In this document: in pieces, positions 32,611 through 44,320 of the stretch
Numbering within the stretch: position 1 is the stretch's first letter
Layout: every line of letters begins with the position of its first letter
DNA from: Clarkia xantiana subsp. parviflora
Lineage: Eukaryota; Streptophyta; Magnoliopsida; Myrtales; Onagraceae
DNA: 64,000 nt
Reading direction: 5' to 3'
Assembly (NCBI GenBank): GCA_036873135.1
Contig: JAPTYO010000018.1
Span: 6,873,503-6,937,502, forward strand
The notes under the pieces: generated by a model
Told to the model about the DNA's origin: nothing
What the model saw: only the letters and a program-made list of their open reading frames with translations
Databases searched by the model: none
Translations under genes and position numbers: made by a program

Positions 32611-33061
32611 CATGGTGGCGATCCGGATGATCGTAAGTCCACCACAGGGGGAGTGTTCCTCCTTGCTAACGCCGCCATTTCATGGATGAGCAAGAAGCAA
32701 ACCTGTGTCGCGCTCTCCACGATGGAATCAGAATTCGCAGCACTTCTCTAAGAATGCACAAGAAGCGGTCTAGCTCAAAAGGCTTCTAACTGCACTGCTT
32801 GGTGACGATGTCGAGAATAAACCTGTGAAGGTCTTCTCTGACAGTAAAGTAGCCATTGCGGCAGTTAAGAATCCGAAGTACCGTAGTAGGACCAAACACA
32901 TTGATGTGAAATACTTCTGTGCTAAATCTATGGTAGAAGACAATATAATCACTATGGAATACTTGTCCACTAATAACATGATTGCAGACCCATTAACTAA
33001 ACCACTACGCAGGGAGATATTCGAAAAGCACGTAAAACTGCTTGGATTGCGTAGGGTTTAG
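32611..33061 (+). pseudogene. Copia A RNase H
   Basis: Resumes copia A after E3. Coding pieces include DHGGDPDDRKSTTG, KKQTCVALSTMESEF and the 78-codon frame 32825-33061 with FSDSKVAIAAVKNPKYRSRTKHIDV and a tail LTKPLRREIFEKHVKLLGL. The last is the usual end of a copia polyprotein. A frameshift near 32750 and a stop break the line. The TAG at 33059 is the probable ancestral stop. Confidence 0.85.
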
Positions 33062-34180
33062 AAATGACATGTATCTGTGATAACATTTTGATATTAGAAA
33101 GTTACATTTTGTAAGAGAAAGAATTGCAACTGAGTTTATGATCAAACGACGTCATAATGTTTTGATTACATTAAATTTACGGTCTATAAACTAAGTCGTA
33201 GGAGGAAGCAATCCTCTGCCAAACTATGTCAAATGTGGGCCTTACCTAGTCACACAGGTACGGTAGTCTTGCGGTGGAGGGAGGCCTCTACCAAACAAGA
33301 CTGACTAAGAGTCAGGGGGATAAACCTGATTAAGCAAAACGATTATCTAGTTTCAAAGTAACTCGACACGGTCTTCGTTTTGCATATCGTCGTGATGAAC
33401 TTCGTTCCTCATCTAACCACATTCTGGGCCAGATGAGAATCTGTGATAACATGATTGACATATCCCTTTCCTGTCAACCCAAAAGGTCCATGTATGCTAT
33501 CAACGCGTGCTTCATACTACGCGTGCCACGTTCGACCACGGGGTCACAACTCGGTTGTGCTAGGAAGGAATCCTCGTGATTTTTTCGGGCGCAAACTTAT
33601 TCACCTCGAGCGTGTGATTGATTCCAGGAGCCTTATGAAGAGGCACCTAAAGTATCCTCACGGACTCAGAACTCATATCTAAGGTCAGGCTCAATGTTCG
33701 CTTCCCGGCGTACGAGCGTAGTGCAGAACAAAAAGGCCCAGTGACCACGTTCTTGGAAACCGGTTGGGTTTGACTGAAGATATGAGCAATGGGGATGGTC
33801 AAGTTCACCTATAATTCACCAAATCTTGTATTCACTAGGTGGCCACCAACCGGGTATTAGTTGAATGTTGTGAATACTTGTACGGTTGCCTTGGAGAAGT
33901 GTTCCTATGTGGAAACTAGGCAGAAGGAGAATTATCAGTTGACCTAGGATGCAGCGCGGTAATATATAAATGTTGTTTAGAGAAAAAGGAATCAAGGTTC
34001 CGCGTGCTCTACAATACTCCTAACAGATGAGTAGCACGATGCCTGTTTTATCCGCCGGTCGCACGGCAAACCTTGTATGAACTGTTCGGAAGCAAGGACC
34101 AGATCGAAGGAGTGAAATGTTGATGCAGATTTGGACGAAAATACATTAACAGGCACCCTCCCATTCCGGCGAGTGGGAGC
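33062..34180 (+). other. Copia A 3' noncoding region
   Basis: 1.1 kb between RNase H and the 3' LTR, homologous to copia B 48928-50047 and to copia C 42809-43950 in reverse. The antisense frame seen in B and C is broken here. It ends in the polypurine-like GAGTGGGAGC next to the LTR. Confidence 0.75.
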
Positions 34181-34778
34181 TGTAAGTATATGGTGATGGG
34201 CGCCGTAATTGGTAGCCCATAATATGTATAGTTTACCTAAGAAAATTAGGTACATGTCACAATAGGGTAATTAGGCTAGACCCAAATCTCAATTGACATG
34301 AGAGGCCCAAAATTGGGCTTCCCTATGTATAGTGGCCGGCCGAAATATAGAGTGGGCAAAGTGGACTTTTGTCCACTTTGCTCCTCCTATAAATACATGG
34401 TGTTAGGGGATTTTTAGGGTTAATCACTATTTCCTCATTAGAGTGTTTTAGGGAGAAAAACCCTCCACCCTACACAAGGGTTTTGGCCGAACCACTCCCC
34501 ACCAAAGGGTTTTCCAATTTGCTTTCTAGCAAACACTCCAGAGATCTGTCCCCTGCCAAGAATCGATCACAGGCTTTGCTGTGGAGAACATACCGCGTAG
34601 GGCTACCTTAACCAGAACCTCTACGGGTGCCGACCGGAGGATCGTGAACTACCTGCAGGAAGGATCTTGGGACTACTGACATCGTTTGAGGTATGTGCGA
34701 ATCTTTCGTTGCGTAATTTAGATTACTAGCATAAACAAGGATTTAATGTCCGTAGTGATTACTCCCCGTAATCTAGCA
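34181..34778 (+). repeat. Copia A 3' LTR
   Basis: 598 bases, TGTAAGTATATGG to TAATCTAGCA. It carries the hairpin at 34356-34381 and TATAAATA at 34389-34396. The five bases after it (GGATA) should repeat at the left end outside the window. Confidence 0.9.
34356..34396 (+). promoter_or_regulatory. Copia LTR hairpin and TATA box
   Basis: GCAAAGTGGAC-TTTT-GTCCACTTTGC (34356-34381) is a perfect 11-base inverted repeat. TATAAATA starts seven bases later. The arrangement is kept in all five copia LTRs of the window. Confidence 0.6.
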
Positions 34779-35211
34779 GGATATTCTCTTAAACAAAGAC
34801 ATTCCATAACTAACTGCGATTTAGCTCTTCATTTGTTGAATTCCTCTATCTCGCCTCAAGATCGTCATCGTTTGAGGATTGGGACTAGTGAAGTAGATGA
34901 GTCAACGCGTCTTTTTCCGGAAAAAGCAAGCTGAGGTACAGCTAATTCTCTTATTCGACCTTTCATTTATATTTTATCTCTGGTGTCGTTCTATTTTTAT
35001 TCCATTTTTCCTTGGTAGGCCTTTCGAGACTCCCTTTTATTTTCCCAACTGGTGATTGATCTTCTCAGAGAGCTGGATTCGACTAAGGAGAAGCTTCAAG
35101 ATCTTCCAATGATAGAAGGTAAATAAGAAGAACGACTCCTTCAAGAGGTGAATGCTAATCTGAAAGATGACCTTTCCCAGATGATCGAAACTTCAGCCGA
35201 TATGGGAAGAG
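34779..35211 (+). pseudogene. Older coiled-coil gene remnant, left part
   Basis: This is the sequence into which copia A and copia B inserted. 34783-34930 has an open frame (SLKQRHSITNCD...). A likely intron follows (GTACAG... to TTGGTAG at about 35018). From 35019 an exon encodes a Glu/Leu/Lys-rich coiled coil with one TAA near 35125. The frame continues across copia B at 50625 when one TSD copy is counted. The coiled coil resembles the last exons of the antisense Tat genes, so it may be the inside of a still older Tat element. That is inference. Confidence 0.5.
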
Positions 35212-35807
35212 TGTCATATGGAGATTGGGCGCCATAATTAGGAGCCCATTAATATTATACGTTACCTAAGAAATTGGGTAAATGTCACATTAGGGTAACT
35301 GGGCTTGACCTAAATCCCAATTGACATGAGAGGCCCAAATATTTGGCCTCCCTTATACATGGCCGACCGAAACTATGTGATAGGGGCAATGTGGACTTTT
35401 GTCCACTTTGCTCCTCCTATAAATAAGGGGTGTTAGGGTTTTTTTAAGGGTAATTCACAATTCCTCCTAAGTGGTGATTTGAGAGAAAAACCCACCTCCC
35501 TAATACTAGTTTCGGCCGAACCATACTGCACCACAAAGGGTGTGCCAATTTGTTTGGAGCAAATCACTCCGGAGATCCGTCCCTGCCAAGAATCGATCAG
35601 AGGCTTTGCTGTGGAGACCATACCTTGTAGGAATTCTTTAACAAGAACTTCTACGGGTTCCGTCCGGTGGGTCGTGAACTCCCTCAGCAGGATCTTGGGG
35701 ACTACGGAAAGGGTTTAAGGTATGTGCACATCTTCCGCTGCGTAATCCTGATTACTGGCATGTACATGTGTTTAAGTTTCTGTAGTAATCTTCCCCGTTA
35801 TCAAACA
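35212..35807 (+). repeat. Copia B 5' LTR
   Basis: 596 bases. TATAAATA at 35419-35426, preceded by the hairpin with one arm mismatch (CAATGTGGAC). Confidence 0.9.
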
Positions 35808-35808
35808 G

Positions 35809-35821
35809 TGGCATCGGAGCC
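35809..35821 (+). other. Copia B primer-binding site
   Basis: TGGCATCGGAGCC starts two bases after the LTR end. It differs at two positions from TGGTATCAGAGCC, the usual copia site matching initiator tRNA-Met. Confidence 0.8.
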
Positions 35822-37740
35822 TGTGTTAAAAGTTCTTGATTTTGATAAATTGGTGTTCTTGATTTTTAAAGATGATGGCCAAAATTTTGAAGAATGAAAA
35901 TTAAAATTTCCGATTTTTACAATTGTTAGGGCCGAAATTTTCATGATATTCTTAGCAAAATTTGATGTTCATGATCTTCAAGAAATAGGGGACTTTTATC
36001 AAAATCAAACATTGGATTGAAGATCTTATTAAAAATTGATCTTGAAATTTGACCACTTGTTTCCAATTTGGTGTTTTCGGCTGAACCCTATAGGGTTATT
36101 GTTTACCATATTTTAATTTTAATTAAAGGTAACAATATATCTATAATTGGAGATATATGGAAATGTTCACATTAAATATATAGAAATATATATCTATCAA
36201 TATATATAGCTAAATTATAGGGATTAAATATATTATTGATAGATTTAGTTACCTAAAAGATTAAGAAAATATATTGTTAAATATTTGTTTCCCTATTAAA
36301 GATATTGACAATATATATATACGTTGGAGTCGAAATTTATATATATGTATATATATTGTTGATTGATTTACATCTTATAGATAGAATCTTGACAATAAAT
36401 ATATATATATGGATGTGTGCCGAAATATATATATAATTTTGCAATATTGGAAATTATTTTGTATAGTTAATAATTCTTGGAGGCTAAGTTAAGTTTTTAG
36501 TGGACTTTAAAACTCTATTTAGCCCACAAGATTATTTCGGCCCAACCTTTGTGTAACTAATGGGCAAGTCCAATTTCCTAAACCGGATAGGAATAAAACC
36601 AAACCGGATTTTGTTAATCGGTTCAACCTAGCCGGGTTGGGTCGAACCGGGGTAACTAAGTGAACCTAAGCGAACCGGTTTTGAGTGATTGAACCAAACC
36701 CTATTTTATTGGAGCGGTTCGGACCGAACCAGATTTTGAAAAACCGGACCAAACCGAACCGGACCAAATTGACTGAACCGAACCGGATTTTCAAAATCGA
36801 ATTCAAGTTCATTAATAAAATAGGATGGTAAATTTTTAAATCCAAATGTTTTTTAACTTTACTTAGTCTACACAGTGCTCAAAGGTTTAAAACTTTCAAG
36901 TTTTTGATTAAACCTAAATGACTAGTTTCGATTATGGGGATGGATCTCGGAAATGCATGATTTAGGGACTGGATTAATTAGAGGGCTGAATTGCAATTGT
37001 AAGTAATATATATTTATTAGAATTGTTTTCTTGACTATGTCAAGCTAGTTGGATGTTGGGGATGGTTTGCGCATTAGGACAGACATGCTGTGATGGTTGT
37101 GATTGCCTAAGATTCATGTCTAGAAACATACATGATTAATTGTAAGCATGAATTGCAAGTCATCCCCTAATATTTTAAATGTTTTAAAAACAAAAGCCAG
37201 TCGCCCAATATGCATGATTGATGTGGAAGTGTTCATGTATGACACGTATGCCTGAATGTTGAGGATGTAGCTGCATGTGATAGTTTACTTGGAAGGTAGA
37301 ATTATATATGCTAGCATGAATTCGTCGGAACATTAAACGCATGACGCGTATGCATGATGTATGGTTTGATTGATGAATTTTTGGCTTGCTATGATAATTT
37401 ACTAGTGAAGTAGAATTATATAGGCATGCGTAAGTTCATTGGAACATTTTTAAATGCAAAAGGGTATTAGGAAAGACAAGATCGGGTATGCTTATTTAAA
37501 AGTCATCGTTCCGATAATTTGCGAATAAAACCATTTTATTAAGAGGCTGATCTATTAGATTGAAGACGATGGTAATGTGAACTCTTTCATGAATCCCCTT
37601 CCCTCGGTTTACTGGCGGTCGGTTGGTTTAGATGGCTGATGAATCATTATTTGTCGTATTCCATATTAATAGATATCTGATGTACGCAATTCTTTCTCAA
37701 AATGTTATTGTCTCCCTGATTATGCATGATTGCCAATGTG
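35822..37740 (+). other. Copia B leader
   Basis: No gene seen. Homologous to copia A 754-2385 from 36137 on; AT-rich with a CCGAACC-rich stretch at 36590-36790. Confidence 0.7.
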
Positions 37741-39481
37741 TTCGTCTAAATTGGTTGATGAGTGCGATTCGATATGCCTCGTAATCTTGATGGTATGGAT
37801 TATGATGAATAAAAGGAGTATGTGTTGAACTCTCTTCTACGATTCCGAACAGCGGAGATGACAATTACGGATGAATATTGTAGTCTGTATAATTTTGACA
37901 ATGAGATATGAATGTGATAATTTGTTTCCCCGAGAATGGGAATAGGTTCTTTGATGATCTGAACGCGTATGTGGTGATACATTCAACTCTGGATAAAGGG
38001 ATTGAAAAAGACTTCAATTGAAACCAATGTTACAGGTTGGTATCCCTTTGAATCTGCCTCGGTGGAAGCAAGGATGCTAAAGCTATAAATGTTTTGGTTG
38101 AATGTGATGGTCTTCTCTCTTTCCATGGACGCTGGTGTAAAAGCCGCTTGAGACCTTCGCGATGAAAGGTCAACATGGAAAAGATTTAGATGGTTGTCTG
38201 GTGTTGACGAGACTCACTTACCATGAGTCTAGTCAAGTACAATAACCACAATAGTAAAGGGACAACCTTCTCTGCTTACCATAATGGTTCGAAAAAAACA
38301 ACCATGATCCGCATATCATGAAGAGAACTGGACTGAATAGATCCTATACGATAATCCGGTGGGTTAAACCCCGTTGATAATGTGCGTCCCAAATACGCCT
38401 CGTATGTCATGAGTATAAAGCTGCAAAGTGTTTTATACGGGAAAAAATCATTTGATATTATTAACTCGTGAACTTACTCAGATGTGATGTTCAACATGAA
38501 TCAAAGTTCTCGACTATCTATGCGACAAGCGTGGCCTTCAGATCAAGAAACATACCATTGTCATTTATTGTTCGTTGTTCGTTTGAGTTACTAAAATTTT
38601 GGTTATTTCGAGATTCGGAGTTATTAAATAAAGTAATTGTTGCTTAATTCGAAGAACAATTTGCTTATCAATTTAACGGTCCCGCAAAAGGAAACGATCT
38701 GAAAAAAAAATACAAACCTGCGGGTTAGAACCAAAATTTCGGCCAGGTAAATGTGGTCGAGTAAAACGAAACGATTCACATACTCCGTCATCTCAATCGG
38801 GATAACTGAACTGAATAAACACATCGATTGCGTAGCTAGATCGAAAGATTCAGTATTTCTTATTTGTTAGTACTCCATTATATGATAAATTCCGTAATGA
38901 TGAACATGTGCGAAACCGATTTGATTAAATTAAAATGAATTTTGGAAACGAAACGATTTATACCATGGGTTGAACCTAGAATAGGTGCCACAGGTACCTC
39001 GAAAGACCGAACACATCGTTTTCAGAGTACGAATTTAATGATGGACTGTTTTAATGAATTATTGCTGAATTTTTCATTAGCATCCCTCTTTTTGGGAATA
39101 ATTCATTCAATGCTTACACGATGAAAAGAGGTATGCTTCACAAGCTACCACGAACTCGTGAAGTATAAACTGTCGCATAAGGCGGAAGACCAATGCACAG
39201 TTCAAAGATGATTAAATCTTTGGGATGAATTAGCCAATGAAAAGGATGATGTCGGTAAAATGACTTTCCCAGTAATGCCTTGAGCGAGAAGTTTGGCAAA
39301 ACATTCATCATGCGACATTAACATGTGCATTAAACAATTATTTGGACCGAGAGTATGGTGACTACTCTTAGAGGATACATGTTTAACTTAGCTTGTAATA
39401 ATGGTGTCGTGGTCGAACATGAGACGTTACACGCCTTGAGGACGAATTTTCAACGCTTTGTGAGATATAACAGACGAAGTC
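37741..39481 (+). pseudogene. Copia B gag-position relic and decayed middle
   Basis: 37741-38200 corresponds to the unknown ORF of copia A (2385-3031) but with many stops. 38560-39481 corresponds to copia A 3230-4230. No catalytic motif can be named. Confidence 0.5.
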
Positions 39482-39929
39482 TTGATCGAATTGGAGCAGG
39501 ATAACGATTATAGTCAGGTCCCACTTACTTCGAGTGGAAGATTTGAGGCAGCAACGCAGGTGAATGAAATGGTAAATGAGGATGGAGACATTTTCATAGT
39601 AAAACCAGTGGGAGGACAACACCCTACCACACAAATCACTGTTGCTGCAGGTGCGAATCAAGTTGAACCTGATAATCACGTTGCCGGACCGCTGGATGAA
39701 AATCAAATAATGCCACAACTACCCATTGTTCCTAGTGGGAGTGGGTTAACCAACTTGGTTCCGAGACCGAGAGGTCGTTCAAGAAAAGTTGTAGGCCAAG
39801 GTTCCAGGACTGCCCTTGTTCCCAGTGAGAGTGATGCTCCGATAGAAAGCATTATTCCAAGTGGAAGCAATGTTCAGACTCAAGATGGGATAAACGAGCC
39901 TAGACGAAGTCAAAGCATCGAACTTCTCC
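39482..39929 (+). pseudogene. Copia B integrase-RT linker
   Basis: A frame of 150 codons (39482-39934) matches the copia C linker (46416-47120): ELDQDN-like start, VPLTSSGRFE, then Pro-rich IVPSGSG repeats and RPRGR. Linkers of this kind join integrase to RT in copia polyproteins. It runs into the solo LTR at 39930 and resumes at 41412. Confidence 0.75.
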
Positions 39930-40484
39930 TGTAAACACCTAATTTTGGTCCGCGTGTGACACGTTCAAAATGTCATATGTGACGCGTTAAAAATGGGAAG
40001 TATTTAAATATGGAAGGTCGCAAAGCTTCTAAAGATAGGACTGGTTAAAATAGGATAGTGTATATGCATCAATTATTGTAAAATATTCAGAAAATATATT
40101 ATGTGTATTTATGGTGAAGATACATAAATATATATGTATATTCTCGGAATATTAAATGCATATATTTTTCATATTTTATTTTCCTAGTTTAGGGGTCCTA
40201 GTTTAGCTCTAAATAGAGTCCTTTGTTACATGTAAAAACACACCACAATCAATAATATTACTATCAGATCTCGAAATTCGTGTAAATTTGTTTTGTAGTG
40301 TGAAGTTTTTTTTTTTTTAATTTATCTCCTGCCGTGAGTTTTGGCCCTCCAGCCCGTCGGTGACCTGCTGCCGGACGATAGCCATCCGCCCGGACCACCA
40401 CCATCGACTCAGGCCGTCCACTTCCCACCGGACCATCTCATCCCTCCGTCGCGCCCCCTCCCGCCGGTCCGACCTTCTGCCGGC

Positions 40485-40529
<45 letters not shown>

Positions 40530-41411
40530 ACGGCTGCTTCCACGCCAAGCACCAGCAGTCCGTACTCCGGCCACCCAGCTTTGCCGGACCGCAGCCCCAC
40601 CACCGGTCGTGCTACTGATTCGCCCTGCCCTTCCATCTCGCCCGGCCATCCCTGCATCACCGTCGCCACCAGCCATCGATCGGAGCTCCAACACCGCAGC
40701 CATACCTGCCCGCCGACTTTGGCCACGACCAGTCCGTCCGAGTCGGGGCCGTCTCGTTGCTGATGCTACTGTTGGTCCCTGCTGTCTCTGCTGATCCGGC
40801 CGTTGCTCATTGCTGTTGCCCTCCCCGCTGCTAGAAGCTCTTCACGCAGGTAGTTTTTTTTTCATTTATTTATTTAATATTTTATTATTAGTTGTAACAG
40901 CTTTTGTTTTGTTATTATTATATTATGGTAGGTTGAATTAAATAGTGTAGTTTTAATTGATTAGCTTAAATGTAGTTATATAGATAATATATTATGTTAT
41001 ATTAATTTGAATGTATTTTGTAATTCTTAGAGTGATTAGGTCTCATGTTTAATAGGAACTATATTGTTAATTATTACGGATTAGTTATTGATAGTTAATT
41101 AGCGTAGGGGTTTAAACCTCGTTTAACTATTTATTTTTTAATGTTATAAGATTGTTTAATAAAGTTGGCAATTAAGTGAATTGAGTACCGAAATGGCGTG
41201 GTTAAAAATTATATTTTTAATTCGTAATAGAACCCCCGAACTCGAATTTCTGATCCTATATCGATTTTATACCTAGGTATTTAATTCGTTATTCGCTTGG
41301 GTAATTTAGGATTCTAGTTAGCCTAATAATTAACTAGTGGCGACTCTTTTCAAATTGCACGTTTTTCAAAACCTAATTCGCCTTAGGTCAGATTTTAGGT
41401 CTGACATCTCC
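39925..41411. mobile_element. Solo LTR (family S) in copia B
   Basis: 39930-41406 begins TGTAAACACC and ends GGTCTGACA. It is flanked by TCTCC (39925-39929, 41407-41411). No internal retrotransposon sequence is present, so this is a 1477-base solo LTR left by LTR-LTR recombination. A reverse-oriented relative begins at 50806. Superfamily not determined. Frames at 40317-40794 come from its GC-rich core. Confidence 0.85.
40488..40527 (+). repeat. (TC)n microsatellite
   Basis: About twenty TC dinucleotides inside the solo LTR. Confidence 0.92.
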
Positions 41412-42208
41412 TAAGAAGTATCCCATCGAGAAGGGTGTAATATTCACCCTAACTTCTGTTTACGCTCCAGTGACGGTTCAACAAGCGTTGAAAGGACCTC
41501 AAGCGAAGGAATGGAGGAAAGCAATGGAGGAAGAGATCGCCTCAATAAAAGCCAATTTTGTGTGGTCTTTAGTTGATTTACCTGCTAACTGCAGGGCCAT
41601 ATGGGCGAAGTGTGTTCTGAAACTGAAACTCAATGTTGATGGAAATGTTGAGCGATACCAAGCTCGACTTGTTGCGAAAGGATACACCCAACTTCAAAGA
41701 GTTGACTTTGATGAGACTTACTCACCGATTGTGAGATACACCACAGTCAGGGAAATCCTAACCTTGGTCGCAACCCTCGATTTAGAGCTGCACCAAATGG
41801 ATGTTAAGACCGCATTCCTCCACGGAAACTTGGAGGAAGAGATCCGTATGGAGCAACCGGAGGGTTTCATTACTCCTGGTAACGAACGTAAAGTTTATAA
41901 ACTCCAAAGATCCATTTACGGTCTTAAATAATTGTCTCGGCAATGGTACCGTAGGTTCCACGAGGAAATTGTTGGGAATGGATTCGTGATGCTCCACAAG
42001 GATCCATGCGTGTATACAAAGACCTCCAGGTCTAAGAACGTCAACTTGACTTTGTACGTATATGACATACTCATTGCCGCGAACGATGTGAGTTTTATGC
42101 ATGAATCAACGTCCAGGTTGGCATCTGTATTTGAGATGAAAGACATGGGAGAGGCTACGTACATCTTGGGCATTAAAATTGCTAGAGATCGTGTCATACG
42201 GAGGTTAT
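41412..42208 (+). pseudogene. Copia B reverse transcriptase, N-terminal and middle
   Basis: A frame of 153 codons (41470-41931) starts TVQQALKGPQAKEWRKAM and contains the RT fingers (LVAKGYTQ, FDETYSPIVRYTTVR, VKTAFLHGNLEEEI). A TAA at 41929 follows YGLK; the frame then goes on as SRQWYRRFHEE to LGIKIARDR. The active-site box is YVYD (42055-42066) instead of YVDD, so the first catalytic Asp is Tyr. The line is cut at 42208 by copia C and resumes at 48105. Confidence 0.88.
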
Positions 42209-42808
42209 TGTTAGATCACGGGGAGTAATCATTACGAAAACACAAAACATGGTACGTGCATGTAATCGAAATTACGCAGCGGAAGAGTTACACATACCTC
42301 AATAGTTACCGTAGTCCAAGATTCTTTGTACGAGGGAGTTCTCGATCCACCGGACGGAACCCGTAGAGGTTCTTGTGAAAGAAGCCCTACGTGGTGTTAG
42401 CTCCACAGCAAAGCCTCAGATCAATTCTTGGCATGAGGACAGATCTTCGGAGAGTTGCTTGAAAGCAATTTGACACACCCTTGGTGCAGGAATGGTTCTG
42501 CCGAAACTTGCTAGTGTGGAAGGAGGGTTTTCTCTCTAAAACACTCTTGTGAGGGAATTATGATTAACCCTAAAATATTCCCTAACACCTCTTATTTATA
42601 GGAGGAGTAAAGTGGACAATAGTCCACTTTACCCCACCTAATTATTTCGGCCGGCCTATGTATTCAGAAGGCCCAATTTTGGGCCTCCCATGTCAATTGG
42701 GATTTGGGTCTAGCCCAATTACCCTAATGTGACATTTACCCAAGTTCATTATGTAAACTATACATATTATGGGCTACCAATTACGGCGCCCATCACCATA
42801 TGCTTACA
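42209..42808 (-). repeat. Copia C 3' LTR
   Basis: 600 bases. TATTTATA at 42593-42600 is TATAAATA on minus; the adjacent hairpin reads GTAAAGTGGAC/GTCCACTTTAC with loop AATA. Confidence 0.9.
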
Positions 42809-43950
42809 GCTCCCACTCGCCGGAATTGGAGGGTGCCTGTTAATGTATTGTTGTCCAAATCCGCATCAATATTTCTCCCCTTTGATCTGCTCCGTGCTTC
42901 CGAATAATTCATACAAGGTTTTCCGTGCGACCGGCGGATACGACGGGCATCGTGCTACTCATCTGTTAGGAGTGTTGTAGTGCACGCGGAACGTTTATTC
43001 CCTTTTCTCCAATCAACCTGTTATAAACAACATTTATACATATTGTACTGCGTTGTATCCTAGGTCAACTGATAATTCTCCATTTGCCTAGTTTCCACAT
43101 ATGAACACTTCTCCAAGCATCCATACAAGTATTCACAACCATCAACTAATATTCGGCTGGTGGCCACTTTAGTGAATACAAGAGTAGGTGAATTATGGGT
43201 GAACTTGACCATCCCCATCGCTCATACCCTTAGTCAAACCCAACCGGTTTCCAAAGACGTGGTCACTGGACCTTTTTGTTCAGCACTACGCTCGTACGCC
43301 GGGAAGCGAGTATTGGGCCTGACCTTAGGTATGAGTTCTTTGTCCATGAGGATACTTTGGGTGCCTCTTCATAAGGCTCCTGGGATCAATCAGATGCTCG
43401 AGGTGAAGAAGTTGCGCCCGCCAGAATCACGATGATTCTTTTCCTAGTACAACCGAGCTGTGATCCCGTTGTCGTACATGGCACGCGTAGTATGAAACAC
43501 GCGTCGATAGCATACATGAACCTTTTGGGTCAACAAGAATGGGACATGTGAATCATGCTATCACAGATTTTCATCTGTTCCAGAATGTGGATTTATGACG
43601 AACAGAGTTCATCACGGCGATCTGCAGGATGAAGATCATGTCGAGTTACTTTGATAATAGATAATCGTTCTGCGTAATCAGGTTTATCCCCCTGATTCTT
43701 AGCCAGCCTTGCATAGTAGAGGCCTCCCTCCACCGCAAGACGACCGTACCTGCGTGACTAGGTAAGGCCCACATTCGACATAGTTTTGGCAGAGGATGGC
43801 GTCCTCCTACGACTCAGTTTATAGACCGTTAATTTGATGTAATCAAAACATTATGACGACGATTGATCATAAACTCAGTTGCAATTCTTTCGCTTACAAA
43901 ATGTAACTTTCTAATATATAAATGTTATTACATATATATGCCATTTCTAA
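42809..43950 (-). other. Copia C 3' noncoding region with opposite-strand frame
   Basis: Reverse of copia A 33062-34180. On plus, 43160-43435 is an open frame of 91 codons whose translation matches a frame in copia B (49783-49376, minus) over about 80 residues (TIPIAHTLSQTQPVSKDVVT shared). Relative to the element this frame is antisense. Confidence 0.6.
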
Positions 43951-44320
43951 ACCCTACGCAATCCAAGCAGTTTTACATGCTTTTCGAATATCTCCATGCG
44001 TAGTGGCTTAGTTAATGGGTCCACAATCATATTATCAGTGGACAAGTATTCCATAGTGATTATATTGTCTTATACCATCGATTTAGCATAGAAATATTTC
44101 ACATCAATGTGTTTGGTCCTACTATGGTACTTCGGATTGTTAACTGCCGCAATAGCTTCCTGACTATCGGAGAAACATTTACAGGTTTACTTCCGACGTC
44201 ACCACCAAGCAACGCAGTAAGAAGCCTTTTCACCCAGACTGCTTCCTGTGCATTCTTAGAGAGAGCAACGAATTTCGATTCCATTGTTGACAGCGCGACA
44301 TAGGTTTGCTTCTCCAAGAC
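43951..44320 (-). pseudogene. Copia C RNase H, C-terminal part
   Basis: On minus the frame 44344-44099 reads KQTYVALSTMESKFVALS and VWVKRLLTALLGGDVGSKPV. Further bases down to 43951 give the SRTKHIDV and LTKPL ending with frameshifts. It is separated from the front of RNase H by the insert at 44320-45175. Confidence 0.8.

Larger units (their letters stand above)
754..34778 (+). mobile_element. Copia element A, decayed and split by two Tat insertions
   Basis: This Ty1/copia element runs on the plus strand; its 5' LTR lies left of the window beyond the Helitron. Its own sequence is 754-5077, 25311-26137 and 32606-34778. The order is leader, a gag-position ORF, a decayed middle, an integrase-RT linker, reverse transcriptase, RNase H, a 1.1 kb 3' noncoding part and a 3' LTR. 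The pieces rejoin when E1 (TSD ATGGC) and E3 (TSD CCGAC) are removed, as copia B and C show. Many stops and frameshifts make it inactive. Confidence 0.85.

Noticed and set aside
40317..40794. Ser/Pro-rich frames around the TC run
   Set aside because: They lie inside a TSD-flanked solo LTR and follow base composition.
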